Shown here one piece after another: positions 1-10,689 of a DNA stretch of 64,000 nucleotides. Location: NCBI GenBank assembly GCA_016708345.1, contig JADJFX010000024.1, positions 1 to 64,000 on the forward strand, written 5' to 3'. This DNA comes from Candidatus Rhodoferax bjergmarkensis (GTDB lineage: Bacteria > Pseudomonadota > Gammaproteobacteria > Burkholderiales > Burkholderiaceae_C). How positions within the stretch are numbered: the stretch's first letter is position 1; every line of letters starts with the position of its first letter. The notes below the pieces were generated by a model. The model made no database searches, was not told the DNA's origin, and saw only the letters and a program-made list of their open reading frames with translations. The position numbers and the translations under genes were made by a program.

Positions 1-960
1 CAAGTACGCGCTTTAGTAACCGTTCTGGTTTCGGCGTATCAAAAGGATTGTCAGGATTTGCCGCTTTAACTTCTTCCCTAGCTTCGTGGTTGTGCCCAAC
101 TTCAGAGTGCAACCAAATTGTGGGTGCAGGTGTTCCCGAGATTTTTAGTTCACTCAAAAACGTTTTACGGGACGGTGAAGCGGTGCCATCGACACCAAAC
201 CATATCTCATCGTTTGCGTCCATTGTTCGCAACGAATTTTCAGGAAACCTAGGAGAAGTACCACGCGGCGGGGTCCAGACAAAACCATTCTTGAACTTGA
301 TCGAAAACGCTTTCTCCTTTTCCGATCCACTTCGCTTCGCGTAAAGTGGAGTTGCCTTCCAAGGTCCCTTAGCATGGTTATCAGGATTCCGGTATCGGTC
401 GTTCATCTCTTCAGTTCGGCCCAACCTATACGGTCGCCATGACTGTTTATTAGCAGCATAAACGAGGATGTGGTCATGGTTTCCGGACAGCCATTTCGCA
501 TCATTCGCAACTGTGTACTTCTTCTGCCAAATTGCATTGCCAACAAAATTGCTGCGTCCAAACACCTCATCACACATCACCTTAAGATAATGCGCTTCGT
601 TGTCATCAATAGTGATCCACAACGAGCCATCATCGGCGAGCAAGCGACGAATGATCTCCAATCGGTCTCTCATTAGACCCAGCCAGATCAGGACCCCCAT
701 CCGTCATCGTAATATCAAATGCATTGCCGGTGTTGTATGGCGGATCAATGAAAACACACTTCACTTTGCCCGCAAACTCCGCCTCCAGCGCTTTCAGCGC
801 CAGCAAGTTGTCGCCCTTGATAAGTCGGTTGTCAAATAGATCGTTATCCGTCACTCGCTGCTTGGCGTGGTAACTGCGCTTGGGCACTTCTTGCAAAAAT
901 GCGTGGCTCGCCGCGGCCGCTGGTCTTGCCGATCCGAGGTTGATCCAAGTTTTGAATCAT
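1..960 (-). pseudogene. Site-specific DNA methyltransferase (type III Mod-like), frameshifted and cut by window edge
   Basis: The best-read part (896 down to about 710) contains the beta-class N4/N6-adenine methyltransferase motif IV as DPPYNTGN, preceded by a typical IKGDNLLALKAL block. After that the frame breaks near 690-715, in a G-rich stretch. From about 690 down to base 1 a different frame reads on as the rest of the same family (WLGLMRDR, then an SLWITIDDNE block, later PERLLKRV). The gene continues beyond the window. At the 5' end an ATG at 960 is out of frame with the body by one base; restoring one base would give a KTWINLG-like start. There are therefore at least two frameshifts, one inside the catalytic core, and activity is unlikely. 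Such enzymes normally work with a helicase/nuclease partner in restriction-modification; the broken helicase at 6283-9145 may be a former partner. Family call is confident; the exact start is not. Confidence 0.8.
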
Positions 961-1007
961 GCCCCGTCAGACTTTCTTCGCGTTTGCGACAAGAAATTGA
1001 AAAGGGT

Positions 1008-2759
1008 TCACTGGGAAGAGCTCCTTGGTTTCGCCACACGGAGCGCCGGTATGGCCGGATGGTCTTGAAGGTCGTAGGACTGAATCATTACTTTGACAAG
1101 GTAGGGCGTAGTGTCGGTTTGGTTCTTAAAAAAGGCCAGGGGACCACCAAATAGGCTGTTGTATTGATCAAATGCGATCTGCCTATGGGTGTCAAAGCTT
1201 GCGCTAATCACTGCTGGAATGGTACGGGGCTCGATGGGGGAGGATGCATCGATTCGGTTTCGAAGACGTTTGAGATAACTCCAACCAATGGCATGTGCTC
1301 CGTGGCGGTACACCAATCGCTCGATACCAGAGCTACTTTGATCTGCGCTCTTGATTAGCTTGAGCACGGCTCGCGAATAGTAAACCGCATTCGCCAGTTG
1401 TGGCCATGTCAGGTTCCTGAAGAGTGCCTTATAACCTTCTGCGTTCGTGTCATACAGGTCCACCTTGCCAGACTTAAGCCAAACGGCGTACCTTGGGTCA
1501 GCCTGTAGCCAAGCCAACGCGATTACGGCTTCGCTCAATAGCAAGCTGTTAGGCGCGGCAACTGCCAACGCTTCCGGGCGATAGTGGTATTCGATACCAA
1601 GTCCCTTTAGTTCCTGTCGAAGTCGCTCTTGAACTGGGTCTTGAGACGCAAAGTTCCCTACTGAAACAGGGTTCTGGCTATTTCGAGCGCGAGTCACCCT
1701 TGGCCCAAACGTGCCGTCTGCATTCACTTGAATCAAGGTCAACATGACCTTGGCTAGCTGGATATTTGGTGGCTCATCTTGGGCCATAACTTCAGCGGCT
1801 GAAGCGACCGTTTGAGCACCATTGACAATCGACAACCCTATCACTTTCAATCGCCGCCTATTTGCCTTTTTGTCCTTTGCGCGAATGTCCGAGCAGAGCG
1901 CTGTGACACCATTATTCAGATAAAAAAATGCGCCGGGATCCGTTTCAAGGGTTCTTTGAATATCTCTATTTACATCTGACTTCTCACTGCCCAAATAGTA
2001 TCGAATATTGCGTTCATAAAGCGCTTTACCTTTATCTTTATGCAGCGCCACAAGGTCACTCACGTCGACCATCCCGTACCAGGTAATGCGAGGTACTTTA
2101 ATGTGAACATCGTTGGCCAAAAACAAATCAGTGTTGACTGGTTCGTAGCTATTCCTCTTAAGCAACTCGGCAGCAATCTCATCAGGACCAAAGTAGTTGA
2201 CTGTCTTGACAAGACGGCCACTTTCCACAAAGGAATCGTCATCGAGCAAATGCTGAATTGTATTTTTTGCAGCGTTAGAGACTCTTCCACCGGTGTACAC
2301 AATCCACAATTGAATGTGTTCAGCATTTGCCATCGCCGCTTCAATCGCGGCCTGCCGATTCAGGAAGTTTTGATTGAATGAGCTGTATTCTTGCTGTGCT
2401 ATGAGACGTATCCCAGCACAAAAAGCTTGCGCCTCGTCTTGATGAAACTCCTCACTTGCCTTCAGTTTTGCCTGCACCAAGTGGATAGTTTCAGTTTTCG
2501 ATTCGTAATAAAGAGCATCAATACCGTTGTCGACGAAGTCATCTACAACCGCCCGGGCAGCAGTGCTAACGGAAACATTCAGAGCAGATTGCAGTAAGAA
2601 GGCACTTAACGCGCGATTGACTTGTTTATCCGCGTTATCAGCTGCAGATTTCTTATTAGGCACCAGAGACGGGAGGTGCTTCACATACTGTGCTGCGAGT
2701 TCTCGTTTCAGGATTTCCTGATACTGCGGACTTAGAGGTGTCACGACGCTATCTCCCAT
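1008..2759 (-). CDS. AIPR family (abortive infection phage resistance) protein
   Basis: An intact 583-residue protein with the AIPR hallmarks: FFYLNNGVTAL around residues 278-288 and IVNGAQT at 311-317. The family is known from plasmid- and phage-related abortive infection loci, where it is thought to act on nucleic acids. The N-terminal third has GIDALYYE followed by LVQAKLK (about residues 79-100), a spacing resembling a restriction-endonuclease-like D...QxK core; that is an inference. It lies between the broken methyltransferase and a truncated DUF2130 gene, inside a defence island. It is the only large gene in the first 9 kb with no visible break, so it may be the element's still-active part. 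No strong Shine-Dalgarno was seen before the ATG at 2759. Confidence 0.85.
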   Translation of the reverse strand: MGDSVVTPLSPQYQEILKRELAAQYVKHLPSLVPNKKSAADNADKQVNRALSAFLLQSALNVSVSTAARAVVDDFVDNGIDALYYESKTETIHLVQAKLKASEEFHQDEAQAFCAGIRLIAQQEYSSFNQNFLNRQAAIEAAMANAEHIQLWIVYTGGRVSNAAKNTIQHLLDDDSFVESGRLVKTVNYFGPDEIAAELLKRNSYEPVNTDLFLANDVHIKVPRITWYGMVDVSDLVALHKDKGKALYERNIRYYLGSEKSDVNRDIQRTLETDPGAFFYLNNGVTALCSDIRAKDKKANRRRLKVIGLSIVNGAQTVASAAEVMAQDEPPNIQLAKVMLTLIQVNADGTFGPRVTRARNSQNPVSVGNFASQDPVQERLRQELKGLGIEYHYRPEALAVAAPNSLLLSEAVIALAWLQADPRYAVWLKSGKVDLYDTNAEGYKALFRNLTWPQLANAVYYSRAVLKLIKSADQSSSGIERLVYRHGAHAIGWSYLKRLRNRIDASSPIEPRTIPAVISASFDTHRQIAFDQYNSLFGGPLAFFKNQTDTTPYLVKVMIQSYDLQDHPAIPALRVAKPRSSSQ

Positions 2760-2797
2760 TGAATTATGAATATGTCTTTTGTTGGCTGGCTAACAAC

Positions 2798-3013
2798 TTA
2801 ATCAGCCACTCGCTCGTCCAGATCACGTTTGGCATCCGTCAACGCTTTTTCTTTGTCGCGCATGGCGCTTTCGCGCTGGACGATGTCGCGGTCTTTTTGG
2901 GCGAGTTGCGCCTCGAATTGCTGGCAGGTGGATGCAATCAACGGTGCTGCGAGCGACTCGGTGAGTTTGATTTCTGTTCTGCAGTTGGGGCAGATGATGG
3001 TGGGTTCGGTCAT
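2798..3013 (-). pseudogene. DUF2130 protein, N-terminal stub
   Basis: The 71 residues match the start of DUF2130 proteins: a CPNC zinc-binding-like motif (residues 9-12), TEIKLTESLAAPLI, then a charged coiled coil. Full-length family members are around 400 residues; this one stops just after the coiled coil begins (LDERVAD). The break point, about 2800, is only 40 bases from the AIPR start, so the AIPR gene and this stub were probably brought together by a deletion or insertion. The product is unlikely to be functional. The family's function is not well established. Confidence 0.65.
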
Positions 3014-3025
3014 GGGGTTTATTGG

Positions 3026-5358
3026 TTAGGTGCGTGCCCTAGCGCGCTCGCGAATTTGTGCGCGTGCCTGCACCAGTGCAGAGACACGTTCATAAAGATT
3101 GACGGTTTCGTTCTCACGGTCACTGATGGCGATTGAAAGTGCGTACGCCTCGGTAGCGTCTTGCTGCATTGACCAGTTTGAGTCTTGCCTTGTGACTACG
3201 ACGAAAAGTCGCAACGAGGCAGCTTTAGGCGCCAGCGCAAATGACCAAGACGAGGTCTGCAGGGTGCCTGCCTTTCTTACCGTTTCTGAAATTGCGCCGC
3301 CTTGGCGGTATTCCGTCAAACCTTCTGCGCGGCCTTTGGTGAACGCGTCGGCGACAACTTCAAGCGACTCTGCTTCGATTAGTTTGAAAGTCAGCTTTGT
3401 GTGCCGGTAATCCAGCCGGGTGGTGCGCATTTCCGGGCTGTAAGCCAGTGCAACCGCTATTTTTCGATGTCGCTTGCCACGTCCCCATAATTCGGTGGGT
3501 AAAGGAATTTCAAAGAACTGGGTGCGGTTGTTTTCGATGTGGTCGTCTGCATAAAGCGTAACGACATTGGGGGTCGAGCGAAAAACAGCGTCTTTGGCAA
3601 TGCGGCCATAACCCACAAGCTTCATCAGCTTGTCACGCCCTGTGGCTTTGTCTGTGGGGTTCAAGAGTTTCACGGATGCATCTGGCCAAGCGGCATGGCA
3701 GGCTAGGATAGAGCGAACAAGATTGGCGGAGCCGTCAGGAAACTGATGCGCCAGCCGGGCCGCGATGTGCGCAACTTTGGGCGCAGCGAAACTGGTGCCG
3801 TGGTCTTGGCGAATAGGGCGGCCAGTGGCGAAGCCTGCATTCATTGAGACAAGACCGAGGCCTTGCTTTCGGATGCCTCTTCCATGCCGAAATGCCGCAT
3901 TACAGCTTCTTCCACAAAGTCAGGTTTGACGGCGTCGCCCACCGACATGCCCGAGCGTGTGAAGGGTGATGGTTGCAAAGGCTTTGCAATGGGCATGTCT
4001 TCGATGGTGTGCGCGTTGCGTCGCGCATTTTCGGTTGCGTCCAGAATTGCCAAGCCACCAACCGTGATCGCATTCAACGCCGGGGCTGGGTCCAGCATGC
4101 GCGATGCTGGTTCAAGCAAATAGTCTGGATAGCCAGCAATTGGATCAACAGGCAGTTGATCATCACGAAGGTTGCCGGTGGGCACCACAAACAACACGCC
4201 TAGCTCTCGGCTGAGCCGGTCCAGTGTGTAAGCCAAACCCCGAACATGCCGCCCGTCATACACCTTGTTCAGGTCGCCATAACTGAGGTTGAACACGCGG
4301 CACTGGTAGTTTTGCAGGAAGTAGCGAACGGCCTCGTCAACGCTTTTCTCTACGAACGTGGTTTCGTCAAGGTCATCGTCATTGAATACGCGACCCGATA
4401 AAAGCAGAAGCTGAGGGATGAATTGTCCGGACCGAATTTGCGCTGCCACATCGCCATACAAGGCGAGTCCCGCGACAAACGTGCCGTGTCCGGCCACATC
4501 AGCCGCATCTCTATCTGGTGCAACGAATCCCTGTGCGTCACCAATGGCGGCAGACAACAATGGATGCCCGGCGGTAATGCCGCTATCAAGTACGGCAATG
4601 CGGGGCGCGTTGTTGGGAGGCGCAGGAACTTGGGGAAACTGATTCACATCGGCAGTTAACAGATCAAGAGCAAGGCCCATGCGCGGGGGCAGGTCAACGG
4701 TCCGAATATCCCGGTGGTTCAACAGCAAGTTTGCATTGATGGCATTGGCCCGCAGGCGAACCAGAATCAAGGAGGGTTGAGAAAGCTGATCAGACATGAC
4801 AAACCCGTGTGTCTCTGCCCACCCAATAAAAGCGTCAAGAATTCGTGTGCGCTCGCGCGGGTCTTCCATCGGCCAGAGTTCAACGTCCAGAAAAAACTCG
4901 GGGCGATTTGGAAGGCCATGCTCCAGCAGTGCCGCGCCTTTCCGGTTTTTGGCGTCCAACGATCAAAGCTTTGAATGGCAAAAAGAATGGCCTCGCGAGT
5001 GGCTTTTCCTGATTGGGTCAAGCTCACCAGCCGGGACTCAAATTCGGCAAGCCCTGCGGCAGTGGCAAAAGCAAGAACAACCGACCTTTCTTCCTCGGCT
5101 CACTACGGTGATGCCGGGGATATCGCCAAGAGCAGGGGCCACTAGCCCTTCGCGAACGTTTACCTTCAACAATAGCCGGGTGTCAAACCCCCCAACATCC
5201 TCGGATAAGGCCTGTTGCTTCGCCTGCGCCAAGCTGGCGCGCATGTTGATAACGAACGCTGGGATATCGGCTGGTTTGATGTTGGGCGGTATGAATTTGC
5301 GTGGATGGCGTTCTCTGATCGGTTCGTCGCGAGATATTTTTATGTGCTCGTATGGCAT
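3026..5358 (-). pseudogene. S8 (subtilisin-like) peptidase, broken by at least three frameshifts
   Basis: Read through its shifts this is one protein of about 770 residues. The N-terminal piece (5358 to about 5090) begins MPYEHIKISRDEPIRERHPR. A second frame runs through about 5027-4960. The main piece (4959-3841) carries the catalytic Asp (AVLDSGI), catalytic His (GHGTFVAG) and oxyanion Asn (VPTGN). The catalytic Ser (HGTSFAAP) lies only in the last piece (3844-3026). Shifts are near 5090, at an A5 run near 4950, and at 3841-3844, where stop and ATG overlap. The last overlap could in principle allow coupled translation of a split enzyme, but with the two upstream shifts decay is more likely. 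The AAA+ ATPase just upstream is its usual partner in genomes I recall; a role in a defence-type ATPase-protease pair is inferred. Confidence 0.8.
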
Positions 5359-5379
5359 TGGCTCTCCGCCCTGAAAAAT

Positions 5380-6162
5380 TTAGCTTTTTAGCTTGTGCTC
5401 TCGGGCCAGCCCCGCCTCAATGTGTTGTTTCTCAAGAAACTCTTTGCCGGTCAATACCATCTCTTTGACGGCACGCCGCAGAACACGCTCGATATCAGCA
5501 TGCGACATGCCTTTGAAAAGCGTGGCAATATTGACGGAGCGCTTTAATTCACCATGGTCGGCGCTGTCGCCCCGGTCCTTTGTGATGGCATCAAATTCAT
5601 CAAAGAGTGCGACGGTGGGGTGGTCAGAAATGTAGTCAAAGACCTTACGCAGGTTAGACGCAGTTTCACCCAAGAAGGAAGAAATAACGGAGTCGAGCCG
5701 TACAACGACCAGCGGCAGAGACAGGGCGCTGGCAAGAACCTCGGCGGCCAGCGTTTTGCCACAGCCGGGTGGGCCAAAGAATAAAAGTTTTTGTGCTGGC
5801 TTTAACCCGAATGAACGCAGCAGGTCAGCACGGTTGTGTTCCTGAATAATTTCTTCCAGAACCGACTTAGCGCCATCAGCCAGGACGATGTCATGCTGCT
5901 CACGCACAACCGGGCGTATTTCAAGCAAAGGCAACCCACTGTCTTTGTTGGACGGCAAGCTGGACGCCAATGTGAGATAGCCCAATCGTGGCGCGCCTGA
6001 CGACTGGGTGCCGTACATCAGCTTTTCAAGGTCATTGGCAAGAAGGTGATGCTTTTTCTCGCGTTCTTCGGCAATCACGGCCTCTGAAGCTGCGCGAAAG
6101 TTTGGCAAGTCCCCCTGAAGACCGGAGCTGATAAGTTGCCTGAGTAGTTTTCCATTGGCCAT
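5380..6162 (-). CDS. AAA+ ATPase, partner of the S8 peptidase, with internal deletion
   Basis: A 260-residue protein from the ATG at 6162 (MANGKLLRQLI), the usual start of the family; the open frame extends upstream to 6270. Walker A is GPPGCGKT (about residues 130-137) and Walker B ALFDEFDAI (185-193). After DHGELKRSVNIA the sequence jumps straight to LFKGMSHADIERVLRRA. Related ATPases have roughly 50 residues between these blocks, including Sensor 1 (the ATN-type motif) and the arginine-finger region. The frame is kept, but ATP hydrolysis should be impaired. Junction is near 5525-5540. The gene ends 22 bases before the subtilase start, so the two form a pair. Whether the shortened protein is made or useful is unknown. 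Confidence 0.75.
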   Translation of the reverse strand: MANGKLLRQLISSGLQGDLPNFRAASEAVIAEEREKKHHLLANDLEKLMYGTQSSGAPRLGYLTLASSLPSNKDSGLPLLEIRPVVREQHDIVLADGAKSVLEEIIQEHNRADLLRSFGLKPAQKLLFFGPPGCGKTLAAEVLASALSLPLVVVRLDSVISSFLGETASNLRKVFDYISDHPTVALFDEFDAITKDRGDSADHGELKRSVNIATLFKGMSHADIERVLRRAVKEMVLTGKEFLEKQHIEAGLAREHKLKS

Positions 6163-6282
6163 AAATGCCCCCAAATTTCCAGTTTCATCGCCAAAGTTTG
6201 TTTCAAAACCTGCATTTTTTGTTTTTGATTTCCGCGCCGACACCGGCAAAGTGGCTATACAGCGTTTCATTTTGACAGGTGC

Positions 6283-9145
6283 TCATTCAAGACACCATTG
6301 GATCGCAAACATTTTGCTTGTCTGAACTTGCCTGGACAGCCCAGTCTCAAGTTCTTCAATCAACCGATTGCGCTGCCCATCAATCTCATCCTGTCGGTCA
6401 AATATCTTGCGGCGCAACTGGTTACGCTTGTCTTCCAGCTCACGCTGGCACTTTTGCCAGTGCAGCTTTTCTTCCAGCGTGGCCGCCACGGTGGCGGTGC
6501 GGCGCACGTCTTTGATTTCGCGATCCAGCACTTTAACTTCGTTCTCCAGGCCCACTTTCAGGTCGTCGGCCCAGGCGTCTAGCTTTTGGACCTCAGTATC
6601 AAAGTAGCCCAGATTTCGTGTGTTGACGGCTTCAATGTATCGCTTCTCTAGTCGCAGAATTTCGCCGTCCAGCCCGCTGGGAGGGGCCATGAACAAATCG
6701 TCTTCCAACACCAGCGCTGGCAGGCGCAACAGCTTTTCGGCATCTTCTTGATGCAACGCTTCGCCCGTCTGGGTGGTGCCTGCCAACAGCAGGTAGTCTT
6801 CCACCATGCCCAACGCGTCTACCGACAGCACGCTCAAAGTCAGCCAGCCACTTTGGCCGCGCAGTGCCTGCAAGGTTGACACCTTGGTACCATAGCCGTC
6901 GTAGCCAAAGCGCACTTTGGCCAAGGGTAGCTGGCGGTCTTTGGCCTGGTTGATCAAGGCTTGGGCCAACGGGTGGCCGGTGCGGTACAAATGGGCCTCC
7001 CCACTGCGCCGTGGCAGCTCGTAGCGGCCGGGTGGGGCATCTGATGGTTGAATCCAGGTGGAGTTTGCGCCAGGTTGAAACCGTCGTTATCAAACTCGGC
7101 GTAGCCGTGCAGCTCGGCCTGAGTCAGATCCATTAGTAGGCGCTCATAGCGGCTACGGGCGCTTTTGCTCTCAGTTTGCCGCACCTTGAGTTTGTCTTGC
7201 ACCGCTTCGTCAAAATTCTCCAGCAGCAGTTGCCGGGTTTTGAGCATGGCGGCGTTGATTTCGCCCGACAGGTCTAGCTGCAATTGCTGGAATGAAGTTT
7301 CAATCTCATGCGGGTTGCGGCAGGTCTGGTAAATCTCGGCAATTCGGCGTTCAAAGTCCACTCCGCTGCCAATGGTGCCCAGCACTTCGTCACTGGCGCC
7401 AAACACGCCTTCAAACAGTTGAAACTTTTGCGCCAGCAGCTCATACACGCGCTTGTCTGCCGGGTTGCTGTGGTCAATAAAGTTGACAACCACCACGTCA
7501 TGCTTCTGGCCATAGCGGTGGCAGCGACCTATGCGCTGCTCAATGCGCTGGGGGTTCCAGGGCAGGTCGTAGTTGATGACCAGCGAGCAAAACTGCAAGT
7601 TGATGCCCTCCGCCCCAGCCTCGGTGGCGATCATGATCCGGGCCGAATCCCTAAAGTGCTCCACCAACGCGGCGCGGGTGTCCGCCGTGCGAGAGCCGGT
7701 GATGCGGTCGGTGCCCGCGTGCCGTTTGAGCCAGGCGTGGTAGACGTGGCTGGCCTGTTCGCTGGTGTTGGTGCCATTGAACAAGACAGCTTGGCCCGCG
7801 TAAGGGCTTTGTTCCAACAATCCCAACAGGTAGTCTTGCGTGCCGGGATTCTGTAAATATGAGTGCCTTGCGGTTGGCGCCCAGCCTTTCCAGCTCGGCA
7901 AACGCTTTGCCCAGTGCGATCAGAAGGGCCTGGCCTTTGGCGTTGTCGCGGATGGTGGTGGCCATGCGCTGGAACTCGCGCAGCTCGGCAATTTCATCGG
8001 CCACACTGGCCATGGGCGCGGCGGGGGCCTCGCCGTCTTGCTCTGACCACTCGTCTTCGGTCTCGGCCAAAGACTCGTAGTCTTGGTCTAACGTGTCGGC
8101 GAGTTCGTCCGCAGGCTTGTCACTGGACTCTGCGCCCAGCTTATCTTGCAGGCGCTGCGCCATGGTGCCCAGCGCGCCGCCAATGGCGTAACTGCTGGAG
8201 GCCAGCAGCTTCCAAAGCACCAGCGAAATAAGTTGCCGCTGCCCGGCAGGCAGCGCATTAAGCGCAGGGCGGCGCAAATAGTCAGCCACCATCCCGCGCA
8301 GCTCTTGTTCATCTTGCGACGGGGTGAACTGCTCCACCATGGGGATACGCCGGGTGTACGAGATGTAGGGTTGCACCTGGCGACGCAAGGTACGTACACA
8401 CACGGGTTGCATGCGGGCGCGCAGTTTGGCTAAGGTGTCGGGGTTGCCCAGCGCGCCAAATTGGTCTTTGAAGCTGGGCAGGTCGCCAAACACGCGTTCG
8501 TCCACCAGGCTGACCAAGCCGTACAGCTCCAGCAGCGAGTTTTGTAGTGGCGTGGCAGGAGCAGCACTTTGAAGGCATGGGCCAGGCGTCTTTCAGAGCT
8601 TTGCCGATGACATTGCTGGGTTTGTAGACGTTGCGCAGTCGGTGGGCTTCGTCCATCACCACCAGGTTCCAGGGCACTCGGCGCAGGTCGCCGGCCCTGG
8701 TCTTGGCAAACTGGTACGAGCAGATGAGCACGCGGCTGGCTTGTTCAAACGGCTGTTTGTTGCCGCCTTTGACAATCTCTTTGTAGCTTTTGGCCTCCAG
8801 GATCAGCGCTTGCAGGCTGAATTTGTCTTGCAGCTCTTGGTGCCATTGCTTGCGCAAGTTGGCGGGGGTGATGATGAGAATGCGCCGCTTGCGCTCGGCC
8901 CAGCGCTGGGCAATGACCAAACCGGCTTCGATGGTTTTACCCAAACCCACTTCGTCGGCCAGGATCACGCCCTTGGACAGAGGGCTTTGAAAGGCAAACA
9001 GTGCCGCTTCAACCTGGTGCGGGTTCAGGTCTACCTGGGCGTCTACCAGTGTGGATGCCAGTAGGTCGGCAGAGTCCGCACCCATACGGCGTGACAAAAG
9101 CCACGCTATGAACTGGGACTGGTAGGGGGTGAAAATATTCAGCAC
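6283..9145 (-). pseudogene. SNF2/RapA-like DEAD/DEAH helicase, multiply frameshifted
   Basis: About 950 codons when read across shifts. The N-terminal part (9145 to about 8590) has motif I LADEVGLGKTIEAG, motif Ia ITPANLRKQW and motif II VVMDEAHRLRN. Indels at about 8540-8590 disrupt the motif III region (TPLQNSLLELYGLVSLV is recoverable in another frame). A one-base loss near 7845 and another near 7050 split the helicase C domain, which still shows EAGAEGINLQF and RIEQRIGRCHRYGQ (motifs V and VI). The C-terminal part (6990-6283) ends in a long coiled coil. This helicase type is typical of restriction-modification or DISARM/BREX-like loci, usually with a methyltransferase, which fits the broken gene at 1-960. 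The gene cannot make the full protein as read. Confidence 0.85.
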
Positions 9146-9435
9146 GTTGTATTCTTTTGGTGGGGATTATGGCCTTAGTGGCCGTCAGCAAATCACCTGC
9201 CCGTGTTTGGTTTGCGGACGTTCCTGTCCCACCAATGTGCCGAATCAGACGGTCAGCCCATTGCAGGTTTCACGGGCGTTGCTGCATGGCAATCTTGTGT
9301 TTTATTGGTTTTTTGAAAGCCGGGGGGTAGACAGACTATTGTTTGTCTACGTGACGCTGGCCTGAATACTGGGTACTGATGGCTTTCGGGAATCAATTTG
9401 GTCAGCCGCGGCGGTAAACCAAATGCAATCCATAT

Positions 9436-9858
9436 CTACAAGTAGTCACCCGCGAAATTTTTTGTTCGCTGTGTGGGAGACAGCCAGTCATGCTTTGTAC
9501 GCCTGCGGTTTTCTCGGGAACTCTGCAGGGGCTTGGGAGCCATCGTCAATGCTGTCACAATTTCTGAGCCTATGACTTTGGACTTAGACTTGAAAGCTTC
9601 TTCGGTAACTGGAAGCACAGAAGAAACCCAAAAGTTGTGCTCCTGCCGGGCGCATAAATATGTTGCAGATGGATGCCTTAACTTGACGAAATAGTGCTGG
9701 TAAACAGCGCGTGGATCAATTCGCGTGGAGCAGGTAATGACAGCACCGTCTTGCCACGGAAGGTAGCAAACTTGTCCAAGGAACGCTTTGGTTTTTCTGT
9801 GATACAACCAATACCTTATCTTTGGAGACTCAAAGATGCCACTTACGTTCAAAATCAA
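9436..9858 (-). CDS. Hypothetical protein downstream of DUF6602 gene
   Basis: A 140-residue protein of no family that I recognise. It starts inside the last 29 bases of the upstream DUF6602 gene, which suggests coupled translation and a joint role. No signal peptide or membrane segment is visible; it has several aromatic residues and a basic C-terminal third (RENRRRTKHDW). The gene lies between nuclease-like and helicase genes of the defence island. The first 14 codons overlap the upstream gene, so the true start could be further in. Confidence 0.45.
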   Translation of the reverse strand: MILNVSGIFESPKIRYWLYHRKTKAFLGQVCYLPWQDGAVITCSTRIDPRAVYQHYFVKLRHPSATYLCARQEHNFWVSSVLPVTEEAFKSKSKVIGSEIVTALTMAPKPLQSSRENRRRTKHDWLSPTQRTKNFAGDYL

Positions 9859-10642
9859 GTGGCGTAACCTTTCTAAAGAACGCTAGATGGGCCATGATTC
9901 TCAAAAAAAATTCATTGAGCGCCAAGTCGTAGTTCTTGTTTATAACTTCGTGAATGTATACAGGGAATGATGGGATGTCGTGGGACGTTTGGCCGCCATA
10001 CCAACCTTTCATGCCTGCCGAAAAGGGGAGTTGAACGGCATAGCCAATCGTGCCTTTGTTTAGAACAATAACCAAATCTATCCACTCCCTTGAATGGCGA
10101 CGCTCATTTATCTCTCTGAGATTCTCAGCAAGTGTTTCCAGACTGGTGTATGCATCGTAAGCAAATACCACCCCCAAGGTGCTGGAATTCGCCATTGGAC
10201 CATTGGTGACCGGTTGATCCATCTCCGAGAGAGGGCGTGCAGGCATGCACTTTACGGACGCGATTTTATCCGCGGCATCGACAAGCTGATCCTTAGAAAG
10301 CTTGGACTTGACCTCTACAACAACCGCTACGTTGTCGCGGGGCACAATTTGTGTCTTTCTGCCCACCCTGTAGATAGGGCTATTCATTGCGTCGTAAATG
10401 ATTAGGTCTGTCTGGCGACTAATGGCGCCTTCTGGCCCAATAACAATGCCCGATTCGATTCCAAACCGCTTAGGGAGTCGATCCGCTAGAAATTTCTTTA
10501 GTATTTCTTCTGCCTCAGTTCCGCTGTCGCCAGCGTGAGGGTTGCATTGTCGTATTTCTTGAAATTCGGCAAGGAGTTGTACTCCTGCCGCTTTAAGGAG
10601 TTCACCTGGAGTCATCGTGGTCTGTGTCGTCAAGCACAACAT
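9830..10642 (-). CDS. DUF6602 domain protein, nuclease-like
   Basis: A 270-residue protein. It resembles DUF6602 proteins, which have a GIVIGPEGAISRQTD...YD block followed by a VEVK motif. Here QTDLIIYD is at residues 77-84 and VVVEVKSK at 107-114, the spacing and residues of a PD-(D/E)XK nuclease core (D...ExK). The family is frequent in accessory regions, and a DNA-cleaving or DNA-binding role is inferred. The start is uncertain: the ATG at 10642 or the one at 10615 (MTPGELLKAAG), neither with a clear ribosome site. It overlaps the next gene by 29 bases. No frameshift was seen, in contrast to the larger genes to its left. Confidence 0.6.
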   Translation of the reverse strand: MLCLTTQTTMTPGELLKAAGVQLLAEFQEIRQCNPHAGDSGTEAEEILKKFLADRLPKRFGIESGIVIGPEGAISRQTDLIIYDAMNSPIYRVGRKTQIVPRDNVAVVVEVKSKLSKDQLVDAADKIASVKCMPARPLSEMDQPVTNGPMANSSTLGVVFAYDAYTSLETLAENLREINERRHSREWIDLVIVLNKGTIGYAVQLPFSAGMKGWYGGQTSHDIPSFPVYIHEVINKNYDLALNEFFLRIMAHLAFFRKVTPLDFERKWHL

Positions 10643-10689
10643 GGAGTTAAGGTGCTACCGCGGGTCTTCACCCAAATTGGCTAGCAAGG

